A stretch of 64,000 bases of DNA from Lachnospiraceae bacterium (lineage in GTDB: Bacteria; Bacillota; Clostridia; Lachnospirales; Lachnospiraceae): NCBI GenBank assembly GCA_029062895.1, contig JAIDPF010000067.1:1-64000 (forward strand), read 5' to 3'. Position numbers and translations under genes: made by a program. Position 1 is the first letter of the stretch. Every line of letters starts with the position of its first letter. Shown here piece by piece: positions 28,232 to 38,160 of this stretch. The notes under the pieces are model-generated. The model had not been told where the DNA came from. It was given only the letters and a program-made list of their open reading frames with translations, and made no database searches.

Positions 28232-29404
28232 ATGGCAAGAGAAATTGAAACAAAGTGCCTGCATCTGGAGGAAGAAGAGGGAGGAAGCCAAAATTATGGG
28301 GCAATCAGTTATCCCATTTTCCAGACGGCAACCTATGCGCATCCCGGCGTAGGGAAAAGCACCGGTTATGATTATAGCAGATTACAGAACCCTACAAGGG
28401 AACATTTGGAAAAAGTGGTAGCTTCATTGGAAAATGGAACAGACGTCTTGGCGCTTACAACAGGCATGGCGGCCATTTCTTTGATGATGGAGCTGTTCCG
28501 GCCGGGAGATCATCTGATTGTGGATGCGGATCTTTATGGGGGCAGCATCCGGCTTTTTAACAACGTATCGAAGAAAAACGGAATTACATTTTCAAGTATT
28601 AACTGTTATAAAGAGGATGTGGAAAGCTATATCAAGGAAAACACAAAGGCTGTTTATATAGAGACGCCGACGAATCCCATGATGAATGTGACGGATATAG
28701 AGAAGCTGGGAAAGTTAGCAAAAAAACATCATTTATTGCTGATCGTTGACAATACCTTCCTTTCCCCATATTTCCAGAACCCGTTGGATTTGGGAGCAGA
28801 TATTGTTGTACATAGCGGGACGAAATATCTTGGCGGCCACAATGACACACTGGCAGGTTTTTTGGTCACAAACAGGGAGGATATCGGTGAGAAGTTCCGG
28901 TTTCTCATTAAGACTACAGGAGCAGGGCTTGCACCTTTTGACAGCTGGCTGATTCTGCGCGGAATAAAAACACTGGGAATCCGTATGGAAAAATCACAGC
29001 AAAACGCCATAACGATTGCAAATTGGTTAAAGGAGCAAAAGGCGGTATCAAAGGTAATCTATCCGGGCCTTCCCACGCATCCGGGCCATGAAATTATGAA
29101 AAAACAGGCAAGAGGATTTGGGGCTATGATCACATTTCAGCTGGAAAGCAAAGAGTTTGCGCAGGCTGTTTTAGAAAAGGTCCGCATGATCAAGTTCGCG
29201 GAAAGCCTTGGAGGTGTTGAAACGCTGATCACTTATCCGACAACTCAGACACATGCAGATGTGCCGAAGGAAGTCCGTGAGAGAAATGGGATTACGGAAA
29301 GTACCTTGAGACTTTCTGTTGGAATCGAAGATGTAAAAGATTTACTGGATGAGCTGGAAGCAGTTTTTGAAGAGATAGAAGGGGACAGATTGAAAAATCT
29401 TTGA
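28232..29404 (+). CDS. Trans-sulfuration PLP enzyme (cystathionine gamma-synthase/lyase family)
   Basis: ALTTGMAAISLMMELF, YIETPTNPMMNVTD, VVHSGTKYLGGHND, RLSVGIEDVKDLL. Confidence 0.9.
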   Translation: MAREIETKCLHLEEEEGGSQNYGAISYPIFQTATYAHPGVGKSTGYDYSRLQNPTREHLEKVVASLENGTDVLALTTGMAAISLMMELFRPGDHLIVDADLYGGSIRLFNNVSKKNGITFSSINCYKEDVESYIKENTKAVYIETPTNPMMNVTDIEKLGKLAKKHHLLLIVDNTFLSPYFQNPLDLGADIVVHSGTKYLGGHNDTLAGFLVTNREDIGEKFRFLIKTTGAGLAPFDSWLILRGIKTLGIRMEKSQQNAITIANWLKEQKAVSKVIYPGLPTHPGHEIMKKQARGFGAMITFQLESKEFAQAVLEKVRMIKFAESLGGVETLITYPTTQTHADVPKEVRERNGITESTLRLSVGIEDVKDLLDELEAVFEEIEGDRLKNL

Positions 29405-29468
29405 TTTTTCAATCGCAATTTGGGCCTGCGGCCCAAATTGCAAGTTATAGAAAGGTATGGTAATTAAT
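29388..29468 (+). promoter_or_regulatory. Repeated leader element, copy C (upstream of MalY-like gene)
   Basis: GATTGAAAAATC-TTT-GATTTTTCAATC and GCAATTTGGGCC-TGC-GGCCCAAATTGC perfect hairpins, then AAGTTATAGAAAGGTATGGTAATTAAT ATG. Confidence 0.85.
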
Positions 29469-30650
29469 ATGGCTGAGAAAAATCTTGATTTTGATAAGAT
29501 CATAAACAGAAGGAATACAAGAAGCCTGAAATATGATTTCGCCGGGAAGCGCGGTATGCCGGAGGATGTGCTGCCGCTTTGGGTGGCTGATATGGATTTT
29601 GAGACATCCTCTTATATCGAGGATGCCCTGATAGAACGGGTTAAGCATGGGATCTTTGGCTATAGTGAGGTGCAGACCCCTTATTTTGAAATTGTCAGGG
29701 ACTGGATGAAGAAACGCCATAACTGGGAGACCCAGGAAAAATGGCTGGTGAAAACACCCGGAGTCGTCTTTGCACTGGCAATGGCGGTAAGGGCATATAC
29801 AGAGCCGGGAGATAGCGTGCTGCTCCAATTACCGGTATATTATCCTTTTTCAGAGGTGATTGAAGATAATGGAAGAAAGGTGGTAAGTAGCAACTTATAT
29901 CTGGGAGAGGATAACCGTTATCATATAGATTTTGAAGATTTTGAGCAAAAAATCGTAGAGGAACAGATCAAGCTGTTTTTCCTGTGCAATCCCCATAATC
30001 CGGTGGGAAGGGTATGGAGTGAAGAGGAACTGACGAAGTTAGGCGATATTTGCCTGAAATATCATGTCATTGTTGTAAGCGATGAAATTCATCAGGACTT
30101 TGTATTTAAAGGTAAACATTTGGTGTTTGCAAATTTGAAAAAGGAATATGAGGATATCAGCATCACCTGTACTTCGCCGAGTAAAACATTTAACCTGGCA
30201 AGTATGCTGTTGTCAAACATTTTTATTCCAAACCATGAATTAAAACATAAATTCCGCAGAGAAATGGATGCGGCGGGCATCAGTCAGCTTAGCGTTATGG
30301 GGCTTGTTGCCTGTGAGGCCGCCTATAGCAAAGGAGAAGAATGGTATCAGGCGATGCTTTCCTATGTGGCGGATAACATAGAATTTACAAGAATGTTTGT
30401 AGAAGAAAATTTGCAGGGCGTACGCATGATTGAACATGAGGGAACCTATCTTGTGTGGCTTGATTTCAGGGGAACCGGATTTGAAGTGGATGAAATTGAG
30501 AGACGGATCATACATAGGGCAGGATTATGGCTTGACAGTGGTAAAATCTTTGGGGAGTGCGGCAGGGGTTTCCAGAGAATTAATATAGCATGTCCAAGAA
30601 GTGTGCTGTCAGAGGCATTGGAGCGGATAAAAGAGGCATTTCAGGGATAG
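29469..30650 (+). CDS. PLP-dependent aminotransferase, MalY/PatB cystathionine beta-lyase family
   Basis: RNTRSLKYDFAGKRGMPEDVLPLWVADMDF, HNPVGRVWSEEEL, VVSDEIHQDF, SPSKTFNLA. Confidence 0.92.
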   Translation: MAEKNLDFDKIINRRNTRSLKYDFAGKRGMPEDVLPLWVADMDFETSSYIEDALIERVKHGIFGYSEVQTPYFEIVRDWMKKRHNWETQEKWLVKTPGVVFALAMAVRAYTEPGDSVLLQLPVYYPFSEVIEDNGRKVVSSNLYLGEDNRYHIDFEDFEQKIVEEQIKLFFLCNPHNPVGRVWSEEELTKLGDICLKYHVIVVSDEIHQDFVFKGKHLVFANLKKEYEDISITCTSPSKTFNLASMLLSNIFIPNHELKHKFRREMDAAGISQLSVMGLVACEAAYSKGEEWYQAMLSYVADNIEFTRMFVEENLQGVRMIEHEGTYLVWLDFRGTGFEVDEIERRIIHRAGLWLDSGKIFGECGRGFQRINIACPRSVLSEALERIKEAFQG

Positions 30651-30676
30651 AGAGATAGGGAAGGGTATGATAGAGA

Positions 30677-31945
30677 ATGTTACATATTGAAAGTGATGAA
30701 GTAAAAAATCATATATTGGATGGAAATTTTGGACTGGAGAAGGAAAGCTTAAGAATATTAAAGGATGGCACATTGTCCCATACCCTTCATCCATTTCCGG
30801 ATGATGAGCATATTGTAAAAGATTTTTGTGAAAACCAGACGGAAATCAATACTTCGGTGCATACCAGCGCGAAGGAAGCAATTGAGGAGCTGGAATTTCA
30901 TAACAGGCGTATCTATGAAAGATTAAAAGGACTGCCGGAAAGGGAATACCTGTGGCCCTTTTCCAATCCCCCTTATATTGAGAAGGAAAGCGACATACCG
31001 GTTGCGGTTTTTGGCGGTATCGAGGTATCAAAAACGGCATACAGGGAATATTTGTCTGCAAAATATGGGCGGTATAAAATGACATTTTCCGGCATCCATG
31101 TAAACTATTCTTTTTCTGAGGAATTGCTGAAAGCAGATTTTAAGCTGCAGACAGGGATGGATTATCAGGAATACAAGAACCGGTTTTATCTTATGCTTGC
31201 ACAAAAAATGGCGGCGTATGGCTGGGTGCTTGTAGCAGTGACTGCGGCAAGTCCGATTTTGGATAGTTCCTTCGTAGAAAAAGGCATTTGTGATGGAGAT
31301 GTGTTCACGGGGATGGCATCAGTCAGATGCGGTGAAATGGGATATTGGAACGAGTTTGCACCCATTTTTGATTATCATGATATTTCCTCATATGCAGATA
31401 GTATCCAGAAATATGTGGATATGAGATTATTGAAGGCTGCTTCTGAACTATATTACCCCATCCGGCTGAAACCGGCCGGGGAAAATACACTGGAATCCTT
31501 ACGGAAAACAGGAGTCAATCATATAGAACTGCGCATGTTTGACCTAAATCCCCTTGTAGATGCCGGTGTGGAAGAAAAGGATGTGATTTTTGCCCAGCTT
31601 TTAATGGTGTGGCTTGCATCAACGCCGAACCAGCCGTTTAGCGAGAAGGATCAGATCCAGGCGGTACAGAATTTTAAAAATGCCGCCCGTTATGATTTAA
31701 AGACAGTTAATATCCTGAGTCCGGATGGGAAAACCTATTCCGTAGCCCATGCGGCGCTAAAAGTAATTGACATGATGAAAGCGTTTTTTGACGAAATCGG
31801 GTTAAATGTAAATGAAGTCCTACAGTTTGAATATGAAAAATTCATGGATGCGGAAAATAGATACGCGTGGAAAATCAGAAAACAATTCGGAAACGGATTT
31901 GTGAAAAAAGCTCTGGAGCTTGTCAAGGAAAGGCAGGGGAAATAA
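30677..31945 (+). CDS. gshA: Glutamate--cysteine ligase
   Basis: NFGLEKESLRILKDGTLSHTLHPFPDDEHIVKDFCENQTEINT, ELRMFDLNPL. Confidence 0.85.
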   Translation: MLHIESDEVKNHILDGNFGLEKESLRILKDGTLSHTLHPFPDDEHIVKDFCENQTEINTSVHTSAKEAIEELEFHNRRIYERLKGLPEREYLWPFSNPPYIEKESDIPVAVFGGIEVSKTAYREYLSAKYGRYKMTFSGIHVNYSFSEELLKADFKLQTGMDYQEYKNRFYLMLAQKMAAYGWVLVAVTAASPILDSSFVEKGICDGDVFTGMASVRCGEMGYWNEFAPIFDYHDISSYADSIQKYVDMRLLKAASELYYPIRLKPAGENTLESLRKTGVNHIELRMFDLNPLVDAGVEEKDVIFAQLLMVWLASTPNQPFSEKDQIQAVQNFKNAARYDLKTVNILSPDGKTYSVAHAALKVIDMMKAFFDEIGLNVNEVLQFEYEKFMDAENRYAWKIRKQFGNGFVKKALELVKERQGK

Positions 31946-32716
31946 ATGTGTGAATTGTTTGGAGTAAGCTCCCAAAGAAAGCTGGAATTAAATGAACTGC
32001 TTTGGGAATTTTTCTCACACGGTGTCAATCATCCGAATGGATGGGGCATGGCATTTTTCTATGGGAACGCCGTATCTTTGGAAAAACAGCCCGAAAGCTC
32101 ACATAAAAGCGTTTATCTGAAACAGCGGCTGCAATCCAAGGTAGAAGCGGATAATATGATTGCACATATACGGCTTGCCACAAGAGGAAATATCACTTAT
32201 GAGAATTCCCATCCTTTTGTGATGAGAGACAATAGTGACAGGACATGGACATTGGCACATAATGGGACAATCTTTGACTGTGATCTGCTAAATCCCTTTG
32301 CACATGTTCAGCAGGGACAAACAGACAGCGAGAGGATTCTTTCCTATATTGTCAGCCAAGTGAATGAAGCAATAAAAAAGAAAAAAGAATTGTCACAGCA
32401 GGAGAGATTTGAACTGGTAGATAAAGTGATCTGCGAAATAACGCCGGAAAATAAAGTAAACCTTTTATTGTATGATGGAGACCTGATGTATGTGCATACG
32501 AATTATAAAAATAGTTTATACAGCCGTCAAAAAAGTGGGGCGATTATAATTTCTACTACACCACTTGACCATCATATATGGGAAAGCGTGCCGATGAACA
32601 CGCTGATTGCTTATCAGGATGGGAAACAGGTATTGACAGGTCAAAATCATAAAAATGAATTTTTTGAAACGGAAGAAAAAATGAGATTGTTGTTTTTGGA
32701 TTTTGCCAATTTATAG
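31946..32716 (+). CDS. Class II glutamine amidotransferase domain protein
   Basis: MCELFGVSS catalytic Cys2, HGVNHPNGWGMAFF, IAHIRLATRGNITYENSHPF, AHNGTIFD. Confidence 0.9.
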   Translation: MCELFGVSSQRKLELNELLWEFFSHGVNHPNGWGMAFFYGNAVSLEKQPESSHKSVYLKQRLQSKVEADNMIAHIRLATRGNITYENSHPFVMRDNSDRTWTLAHNGTIFDCDLLNPFAHVQQGQTDSERILSYIVSQVNEAIKKKKELSQQERFELVDKVICEITPENKVNLLLYDGDLMYVHTNYKNSLYSRQKSGAIIISTTPLDHHIWESVPMNTLIAYQDGKQVLTGQNHKNEFFETEEKMRLLFLDFANL

Positions 32717-32870
32717 TTTCAATTTACTGCCAAATAGAAAATCTTTTATTTTAACTATGAAAATCTATTGACAAGATAAATAGAAAAAAGTACAATATAA
32801 AAATAACCTATAAAACCGATTGGTAAATAGGAAAAATATCAGATCAATTATATGATAGGAGATAATTATT

Positions 32871-33809
32871 ATGAGTCAGATCAAAGAAAGTGCGCTGGAG
32901 TTAATCGGAGGAACTCCGATACTGAAACTGAATGGATATGCGAAGAAAGCAGGCGTAACAGACGCCACAATCCTTGCGAAACTGGAGTATTTCAATCCGG
33001 CAGGTTCCGTAAAGGACCGTATTGCATTGGCAATGATTGAAGATGCGGAAAAGAAAGGTCTTTTAAAAGAAGGCTCGACCATTATTGAGCCTACCAGCGG
33101 AAATACCGGAATCGGTCTTGCGGCTGTTGCAGCGGCAAAGGGATATAGGGCAATCCTTACCCTGCCGGATACCATGAGCGTTGAGAGAAGAAATCTCTTA
33201 AAGGCGTATGGTGCAGAGCTGGTGCTCACAGAAGGAGCCAAGGGAATGAAGGGAGCAATTGCAAAGGCAGAAGAACTTTCCAAAGAAATAGATGGAGCTG
33301 TTATCTTAGGGCAGTTTGTAAATCCGGCAAATCCGGCAGTACATAAGGCAACGACAGGTCCGGAAATCTGGGAGCAGACAGAAGGAAAGGTTGACATTTT
33401 TGTTGCCGGTGTAGGAACGGGCGGAACCATTACAGGTGTTGGCGAATACTTAAAGGAAAAGAATCCGAATGTGAAAATTGTGGCAGTTGAGCCGGCAGGA
33501 AGTCCCGTTTTGTCAAAGGGAACTCCGGGAGCACATAAGATTCAGGGAATCGGTGCAGGATTTGTTCCGGAAGTTCTCAACACGAAAGTATATGATGAAA
33601 TCATCACAATTGAGAATGAGGATGCCTTTACAGAGGGTAAGGCATTTGCAGTCAGCGAAGGAATCCTTGTGGGGATCTCTTCCGGTGCGGCACTTAAGGC
33701 AGCAGTGATATTGGCGAATAGACCGGAAAATAAAGGAAAGACAATTGTAGCATTGCTTCCTGACTCAGGAGACAGATATTTGTCTACTCCTTTGTTTAAC
33801 AATAATTAA
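32871..33809 (+). CDS. cysK: Cysteine synthase (O-acetylserine sulfhydrylase)
   Basis: [50 protein letters not shown]. Confidence 0.95.
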   Translation: MSQIKESALELIGGTPILKLNGYAKKAGVTDATILAKLEYFNPAGSVKDRIALAMIEDAEKKGLLKEGSTIIEPTSGNTGIGLAAVAAAKGYRAILTLPDTMSVERRNLLKAYGAELVLTEGAKGMKGAIAKAEELSKEIDGAVILGQFVNPANPAVHKATTGPEIWEQTEGKVDIFVAGVGTGGTITGVGEYLKEKNPNVKIVAVEPAGSPVLSKGTPGAHKIQGIGAGFVPEVLNTKVYDEIITIENEDAFTEGKAFAVSEGILVGISSGAALKAAVILANRPENKGKTIVALLPDSGDRYLSTPLFNNN

Positions 33810-33836
33810 AAGATTAATAAACTGCTGGTTTTATAC

Positions 33837-33871
33837 AAGGCTGTCGCAATTCGCTCGCGTGACAGCCTTTT
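33837..33871 (+). terminator. Intrinsic terminator after cysK
   Basis: aaggctgtc...gacagcctt plus T-run. Confidence 0.75.
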
Positions 33872-33893
33872 CATCTTTCATTTGCAAAAGCAG

Positions 33894-33969
33894 CCGGAAA
33901 AATTGTGCCTGCGGCATAGCACTAAAGTGTATTAAAGTTTGCAGGTTACGGAAAGGCAAGGTAATTAAT
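33894..33969 (+). promoter_or_regulatory. Repeated leader element, copy D (upstream of mnmA)
   Basis: AAATTGTGCCTGCGGCATAGC...TTTGCAGGTTACGGAAAGGCAAGGTAATTAAT then ATG. Confidence 0.75.
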
Positions 33970-35058
33970 ATGAGCGGTAAGAAGACGGTGGTTGTTGGTA
34001 TGTCCGGTGGAGTGGATTCATCGGTGGCCGCTTATTTATTAAAGAAGCAGGGATATCGTGTCATCGGTGTGACAATGCAGATTTGGCAGGAAGGGCAGCA
34101 GGAGAATGAATCAGAAGGCGGATGCTGTGGATTAAGTGCCGTGGAAGACGCCAGAAGGGTGGCGCAGGTATTAGATATTCCCTATTATGTCATGAATTTT
34201 AAGCAGGACTTCAAACGATATGTGATTGACTATTTTATTAAGGAATATCAGACTGGACGCACCCCCAATCCTTGCATTGCCTGCAATCGTTATGTTAAAT
34301 GGGAATCGTTGTTAAAGCGCAGCATGGAAATCGGAGCGGATTACATTGCAACAGGTCATTATGCCAAAATACGTCGTGGAGTCAACGGACGTTATGCCAT
34401 TGAAAAATCCGCGACAAACAGGAAAGATCAGAGTTATGCCCTATATAACCTGACACAGGAACAGCTGGAAAGAACGCTGATGCCAATCGGAGAATATGAA
34501 AAGAACAGAGTACGGGAAATTGCAGAACAAGCAGGACTGCCGGTGGCACATAAACCGGATAGTATGGAGATCTGTTTTGTGCCGGATGGTGATTACGCAT
34601 CTTATATAGAGACAACTGCAGGAGTAAAATCCGAGCCGGGTAATTTTGTGGATATGGAGGGACATGTGCTGGGCAGACATCGGGGAATCATTCATTATAC
34701 GGTAGGACAACGTAAAGGATTGAACTTAGCATTAGGGTATCCGGCATATGTGGTCAGGATTAAACCGGAAACGAATGAAGTTGTAATCGGACGCCTGAAA
34801 GATAATCTGTCCGAAAAGGTATATATATCTCAGATAAACTATATGTCAGAGGCAAATTTCTCAGAACATAAGACATATCTTGGTAAGATACGCTATAACC
34901 ACAAAGGGGCTTGCTGTAGGGTGCGGCAGGTGGAAGAGGACATGTATGAGTGCATTTTTGCAGAGCCACAGAGAGGGGTAACACCGGGACAGGCACTGGT
35001 ATTGTATGACGGCAGTCTGGTGGCAGGAGGCGGAACGATCCTACATCATGTTGAATGA
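33970..35058 (+). CDS. mnmA: tRNA-specific 2-thiouridylase MnmA
   Basis: VVVGMSGGVDSSVAAYLLK, GRTPNPCIACNRYVKW, YIATGHYA, LYDGSLVAGGGTI. Confidence 0.95.
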   Translation: MSGKKTVVVGMSGGVDSSVAAYLLKKQGYRVIGVTMQIWQEGQQENESEGGCCGLSAVEDARRVAQVLDIPYYVMNFKQDFKRYVIDYFIKEYQTGRTPNPCIACNRYVKWESLLKRSMEIGADYIATGHYAKIRRGVNGRYAIEKSATNRKDQSYALYNLTQEQLERTLMPIGEYEKNRVREIAEQAGLPVAHKPDSMEICFVPDGDYASYIETTAGVKSEPGNFVDMEGHVLGRHRGIIHYTVGQRKGLNLALGYPAYVVRIKPETNEVVIGRLKDNLSEKVYISQINYMSEANFSEHKTYLGKIRYNHKGACCRVRQVEEDMYECIFAEPQRGVTPGQALVLYDGSLVAGGGTILHHVE

Positions 35059-35086
35059 TGAAATAAGAAGAAAGAGGAGTATCTTT

Positions 35087-36268
35087 ATGAAGAAATTAAT
35101 TTATCTGGATAATGCTGCAACTACGCAGGTAAGCGAAGAAGTGTTCAATGAAATGCTTCCTTTTTTCCGGCAGACCTACTGTAATCCATCTGCCATATAC
35201 AGCTTTGCAGGAGAGGGGAAGAAGGCAGTTGACCTCGCAAGAGAGAAGACAGCTGAGTTAATTGGCGCGAAAATGGAAGAAATCTATTTTACCGGCGGGG
35301 GAAGCGAGTCTGATAACTGGGCATTAAAAGCTGCCGCAGAGGCTTATTCTTCCAAGGGAAAACATATCATAACCAGCAAAATAGAGCATCATGCCATTTT
35401 GCATACCTGTGAGTATCTGGAAAAGCAGGGTTATGAGATCACTTATCTTGATGTAGATGAGGAAGGAAAAATATCACTGGAAGAATTAAAGACCGCTATT
35501 CGCTCGGATACCATTTTAATATCAGTCATGATGGCAAATAATGAGATAGGAACCATAGAGCCGATTGCGGAGATCGGAAAGATCGCACATGAGAACGGTG
35601 TACTCTTCCATACGGACGCGGTACAGGCTTATGGACATATTCCAATCCATGTGGATGACATGAATATAGATATGCTTTCTGCCAGCGGTCACAAATTCTA
35701 TGGTCCAAAAGGAGTCGGGATTCTGTATATCCGGAAAGGGGTAAAAATCCGTTCTTTTATCCATGGCGGTGCACAGGAACGAAACAGAAGGGCAGGGACT
35801 TTAAACGTACCGGGAATCGTAGGCTTCGGAAAGGCGGCAGAGATTGCCGGAAAAAAGATGGAAGAAAGAACTGCAAAGGAGATCGTATTGAGGGATCATC
35901 TGATAGAAAGGATTTTATCGGAAATTCCTTATGTCAGGCTGAACGGGCATAGAACCGACAGGCTGCCCAATAACGTGAACTTCTGTTTCCGATTCATAGA
36001 AGGGGAGTCTTTGCTGATTTTATTAGATCAGCTGGGAGTGTGCGCCTCCAGCGGTTCGGCATGTACTTCCGGTTCATTGGATCCTTCCCATGTGCTTCTT
36101 GCGATCGGGCTTCCCCATGAGATCGCCCATGGTTCCTTAAGGATTACCCTTTCGGAGGAAAACACATTAGGGGAGATCGATTTTGTGGCGGATGAGCTTA
36201 AAAAGATTGTAGAGAGGCTGCGGAGCATGTCTCCGTTATATGAAGATTATATAAAGAACCGAAAATAA
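35087..36268 (+). CDS. nifS: Cysteine desulfurase
   Basis: IYLDNAATTQVSEEV, GGGSESDNWALK, SASGHKFYGPKGVGILY, CASSGSACTSGS. Confidence 0.95.
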   Translation: MKKLIYLDNAATTQVSEEVFNEMLPFFRQTYCNPSAIYSFAGEGKKAVDLAREKTAELIGAKMEEIYFTGGGSESDNWALKAAAEAYSSKGKHIITSKIEHHAILHTCEYLEKQGYEITYLDVDEEGKISLEELKTAIRSDTILISVMMANNEIGTIEPIAEIGKIAHENGVLFHTDAVQAYGHIPIHVDDMNIDMLSASGHKFYGPKGVGILYIRKGVKIRSFIHGGAQERNRRAGTLNVPGIVGFGKAAEIAGKKMEERTAKEIVLRDHLIERILSEIPYVRLNGHRTDRLPNNVNFCFRFIEGESLLILLDQLGVCASSGSACTSGSLDPSHVLLAIGLPHEIAHGSLRITLSEENTLGEIDFVADELKKIVERLRSMSPLYEDYIKNRK

Positions 36269-36295
36269 TATAGAAAAAGAAGGAAGGGATAAGGA

Positions 36296-36733
36296 ATGTA
36301 TAGTGAAAAAGTAATGGATCATTTTAATCATCCAAGAAATGTAGGCGAAATAGAAAATCCCAGCGGTGTTGGCACTGTTGGAAATGCGAAGTGCGGCGAT
36401 ATTATGCGGATGTATCTTGATATCGATGAACAGGGAATTATCAGGGATGTTAAATTTAAGACATTTGGATGCGGTGCGGCAGTAGCAACCAGCAGTATGG
36501 CCACGGAACTGGTAAAAGGAAAAACCGTTCAGGAGGCCTTAACGGTTACAAATAAGGCGGTGATGGAAGCATTGGACGGACTTCCTCCTGTAAAGGTTCA
36601 TTGTTCGCTGCTGGCGGAGGAAGCAATTCATGCGGCGCTGTGGGATTATGCACAGAAAAACCATATTGTGATTGAGGGTCTGGAAGAACCGGTAAATGAT
36701 ATAGCGGAAAAAGCAGAGGATGAGGATTACTGA
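36296..36733 (+). CDS. nifU: Fe-S cluster scaffold protein, NifU/IscU N-terminal type
   Basis: HFNHPRNVGEIENPSGVGTVGNAKCGDIM, FKTFGCGAAVATSSMATE, KVHCSLLAEEAI. Confidence 0.95.
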   Translation: MYSEKVMDHFNHPRNVGEIENPSGVGTVGNAKCGDIMRMYLDIDEQGIIRDVKFKTFGCGAAVATSSMATELVKGKTVQEALTVTNKAVMEALDGLPPVKVHCSLLAEEAIHAALWDYAQKNHIVIEGLEEPVNDIAEKAEDEDY

Positions 36734-36739
36734 TATTAA

Positions 36740-37483
36740 TTATTCATAATCAAATGTTTTCAAAAATGCCTTTGCCCTATCCGTAACAGGTTGTTTGAAA
36801 AAGTCTTTGGGCTGATTGCTTTCCTCTACAATTTCTCCATTATCCAGAAATAGGATACGGTCTGCAATGGCTTTTGCAAATGCCATCTCGTGGGTTACGA
36901 TCAGCATGGTACTGCCTGCCCTGGCAAGTGAAAGGACAACTTCCAGCACCTCCCGTACCATTTCCGGATCCAGTGCGGCAGTAATTTCATCCAGAAGGAG
37001 GATTTCCGGATGCATGCACAGCGCCCGGACAATTGCAACACGCTGTTTCTGTCCTCCGGACAGCTGGCGGGGATAATCATCTCTTCGATCTGCAAGACCA
37101 ACTTTCGTCAAAAGTTCCAGCGCTTCTTTTTCTACCTCGGAGCGGTTTCTTTTCTGTACTTTTATCGGCGCCAAAAGAATGTTTTCCAGTATCGTTTTAT
37201 GGGGAAATAAATCATAACTCTGGAAAACCATTCCTATTTTCTGCCGCATTTTGGAGATGTTTTTATTCTCCTTCCGAACCGGTTCGTTGTCCAGCAGAAC
37301 CTCGCCGCCCTGAATATCTTCCAATGCATTGATACAACGGAGAAGCGTGCTTTTTCCACAACCGGAAGGACCGATAATAACGACGACTTCTCCCTTATTG
37401 ACTTCAAGATTAAAATCCTTCAGTATCACCTGATTGCCATATGTTTTATGAAGATGATTAATTTTCAAAAGCGCCTGTTCCAT
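36740..37483 (-). CDS. Polar amino-acid ABC transporter ATP-binding protein
   Basis: GPSGCGKSTLLRCINALE, LSGGQKQRVAIVRAL, EILLLDEITAALDPE. Confidence 0.93.
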   Translation of the reverse strand: MEQALLKINHLHKTYGNQVILKDFNLEVNKGEVVVIIGPSGCGKSTLLRCINALEDIQGGEVLLDNEPVRKENKNISKMRQKIGMVFQSYDLFPHKTILENILLAPIKVQKRNRSEVEKEALELLTKVGLADRRDDYPRQLSGGQKQRVAIVRALCMHPEILLLDEITAALDPEMVREVLEVVLSLARAGSTMLIVTHEMAFAKAIADRILFLDNGEIVEESNQPKDFFKQPVTDRAKAFLKTFDYE

Positions 37484-37485
37484 GT

Positions 37486-38160
37486 CTATGCCCACCTTTT
37501 CTCAAGATATCCGGCCAGCTTGCTGATTGGCCAGCAGATCAAAAAATATAGTAGAAAAACAACTGCAAATACACCAAATACCGCATTTGGGGAGGTCCTT
37601 CGATTTGCCTCAATAATCTGTTGCGCAACTTTTAATACTTCTACAATTCCGATCATCATAACAAGGCTTGTTGTCTTGATCATTCTTGTAATCAGATTGA
37701 TGGAAAGCGGGATCAATCGACGAACCGCCTGTGGCAGGATGACATACAGATAGGTCATGGGCTGCGTCATCCCCAGCGCCTGTGCGCTTTCATACTGAAT
37801 CTTCGGGATGCTGATGAGCGCGCCACGCACCAGATCACCCATTTCAGCCACGCCCCAAAAACTAAATACAATAATGGCGGAGTATTCTGCGGAAAGATTC
37901 CAGCCAAACACCCTTGTCGTACCAAAATAGACGACAAACAAAAGTACCATCTGCGGCATGATTCGGACAATTTCCAAATAGAGGCGCAAAATCATTTTCA
38001 GGATTTTGTTTTTTGATGTCATTAACATTCCCATCACAAGTCCCAGTGCAATACTGATGGCAACAGAGATCAGACTGATCCGGACAGCAACCCAGAGGCC
38101 TTCCAGCAGCCTCAGAAAGTTCGTTCCTTTGAAAAGAACATCAATTCCCAAATTCGGCAT
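37486..38160 (-). CDS. Polar amino-acid ABC transporter permease
   Basis: HisM/GlnP-type permease; EYSAIIVFSFWGVAEMGDLVRGALISIPKIQYESAQALGM. Confidence 0.9.
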   Translation of the reverse strand: MPNLGIDVLFKGTNFLRLLEGLWVAVRISLISVAISIALGLVMGMLMTSKNKILKMILRLYLEIVRIMPQMVLLFVVYFGTTRVFGWNLSAEYSAIIVFSFWGVAEMGDLVRGALISIPKIQYESAQALGMTQPMTYLYVILPQAVRRLIPLSINLITRMIKTTSLVMMIGIVEVLKVAQQIIEANRRTSPNAVFGVFAVVFLLYFLICWPISKLAGYLEKRWA

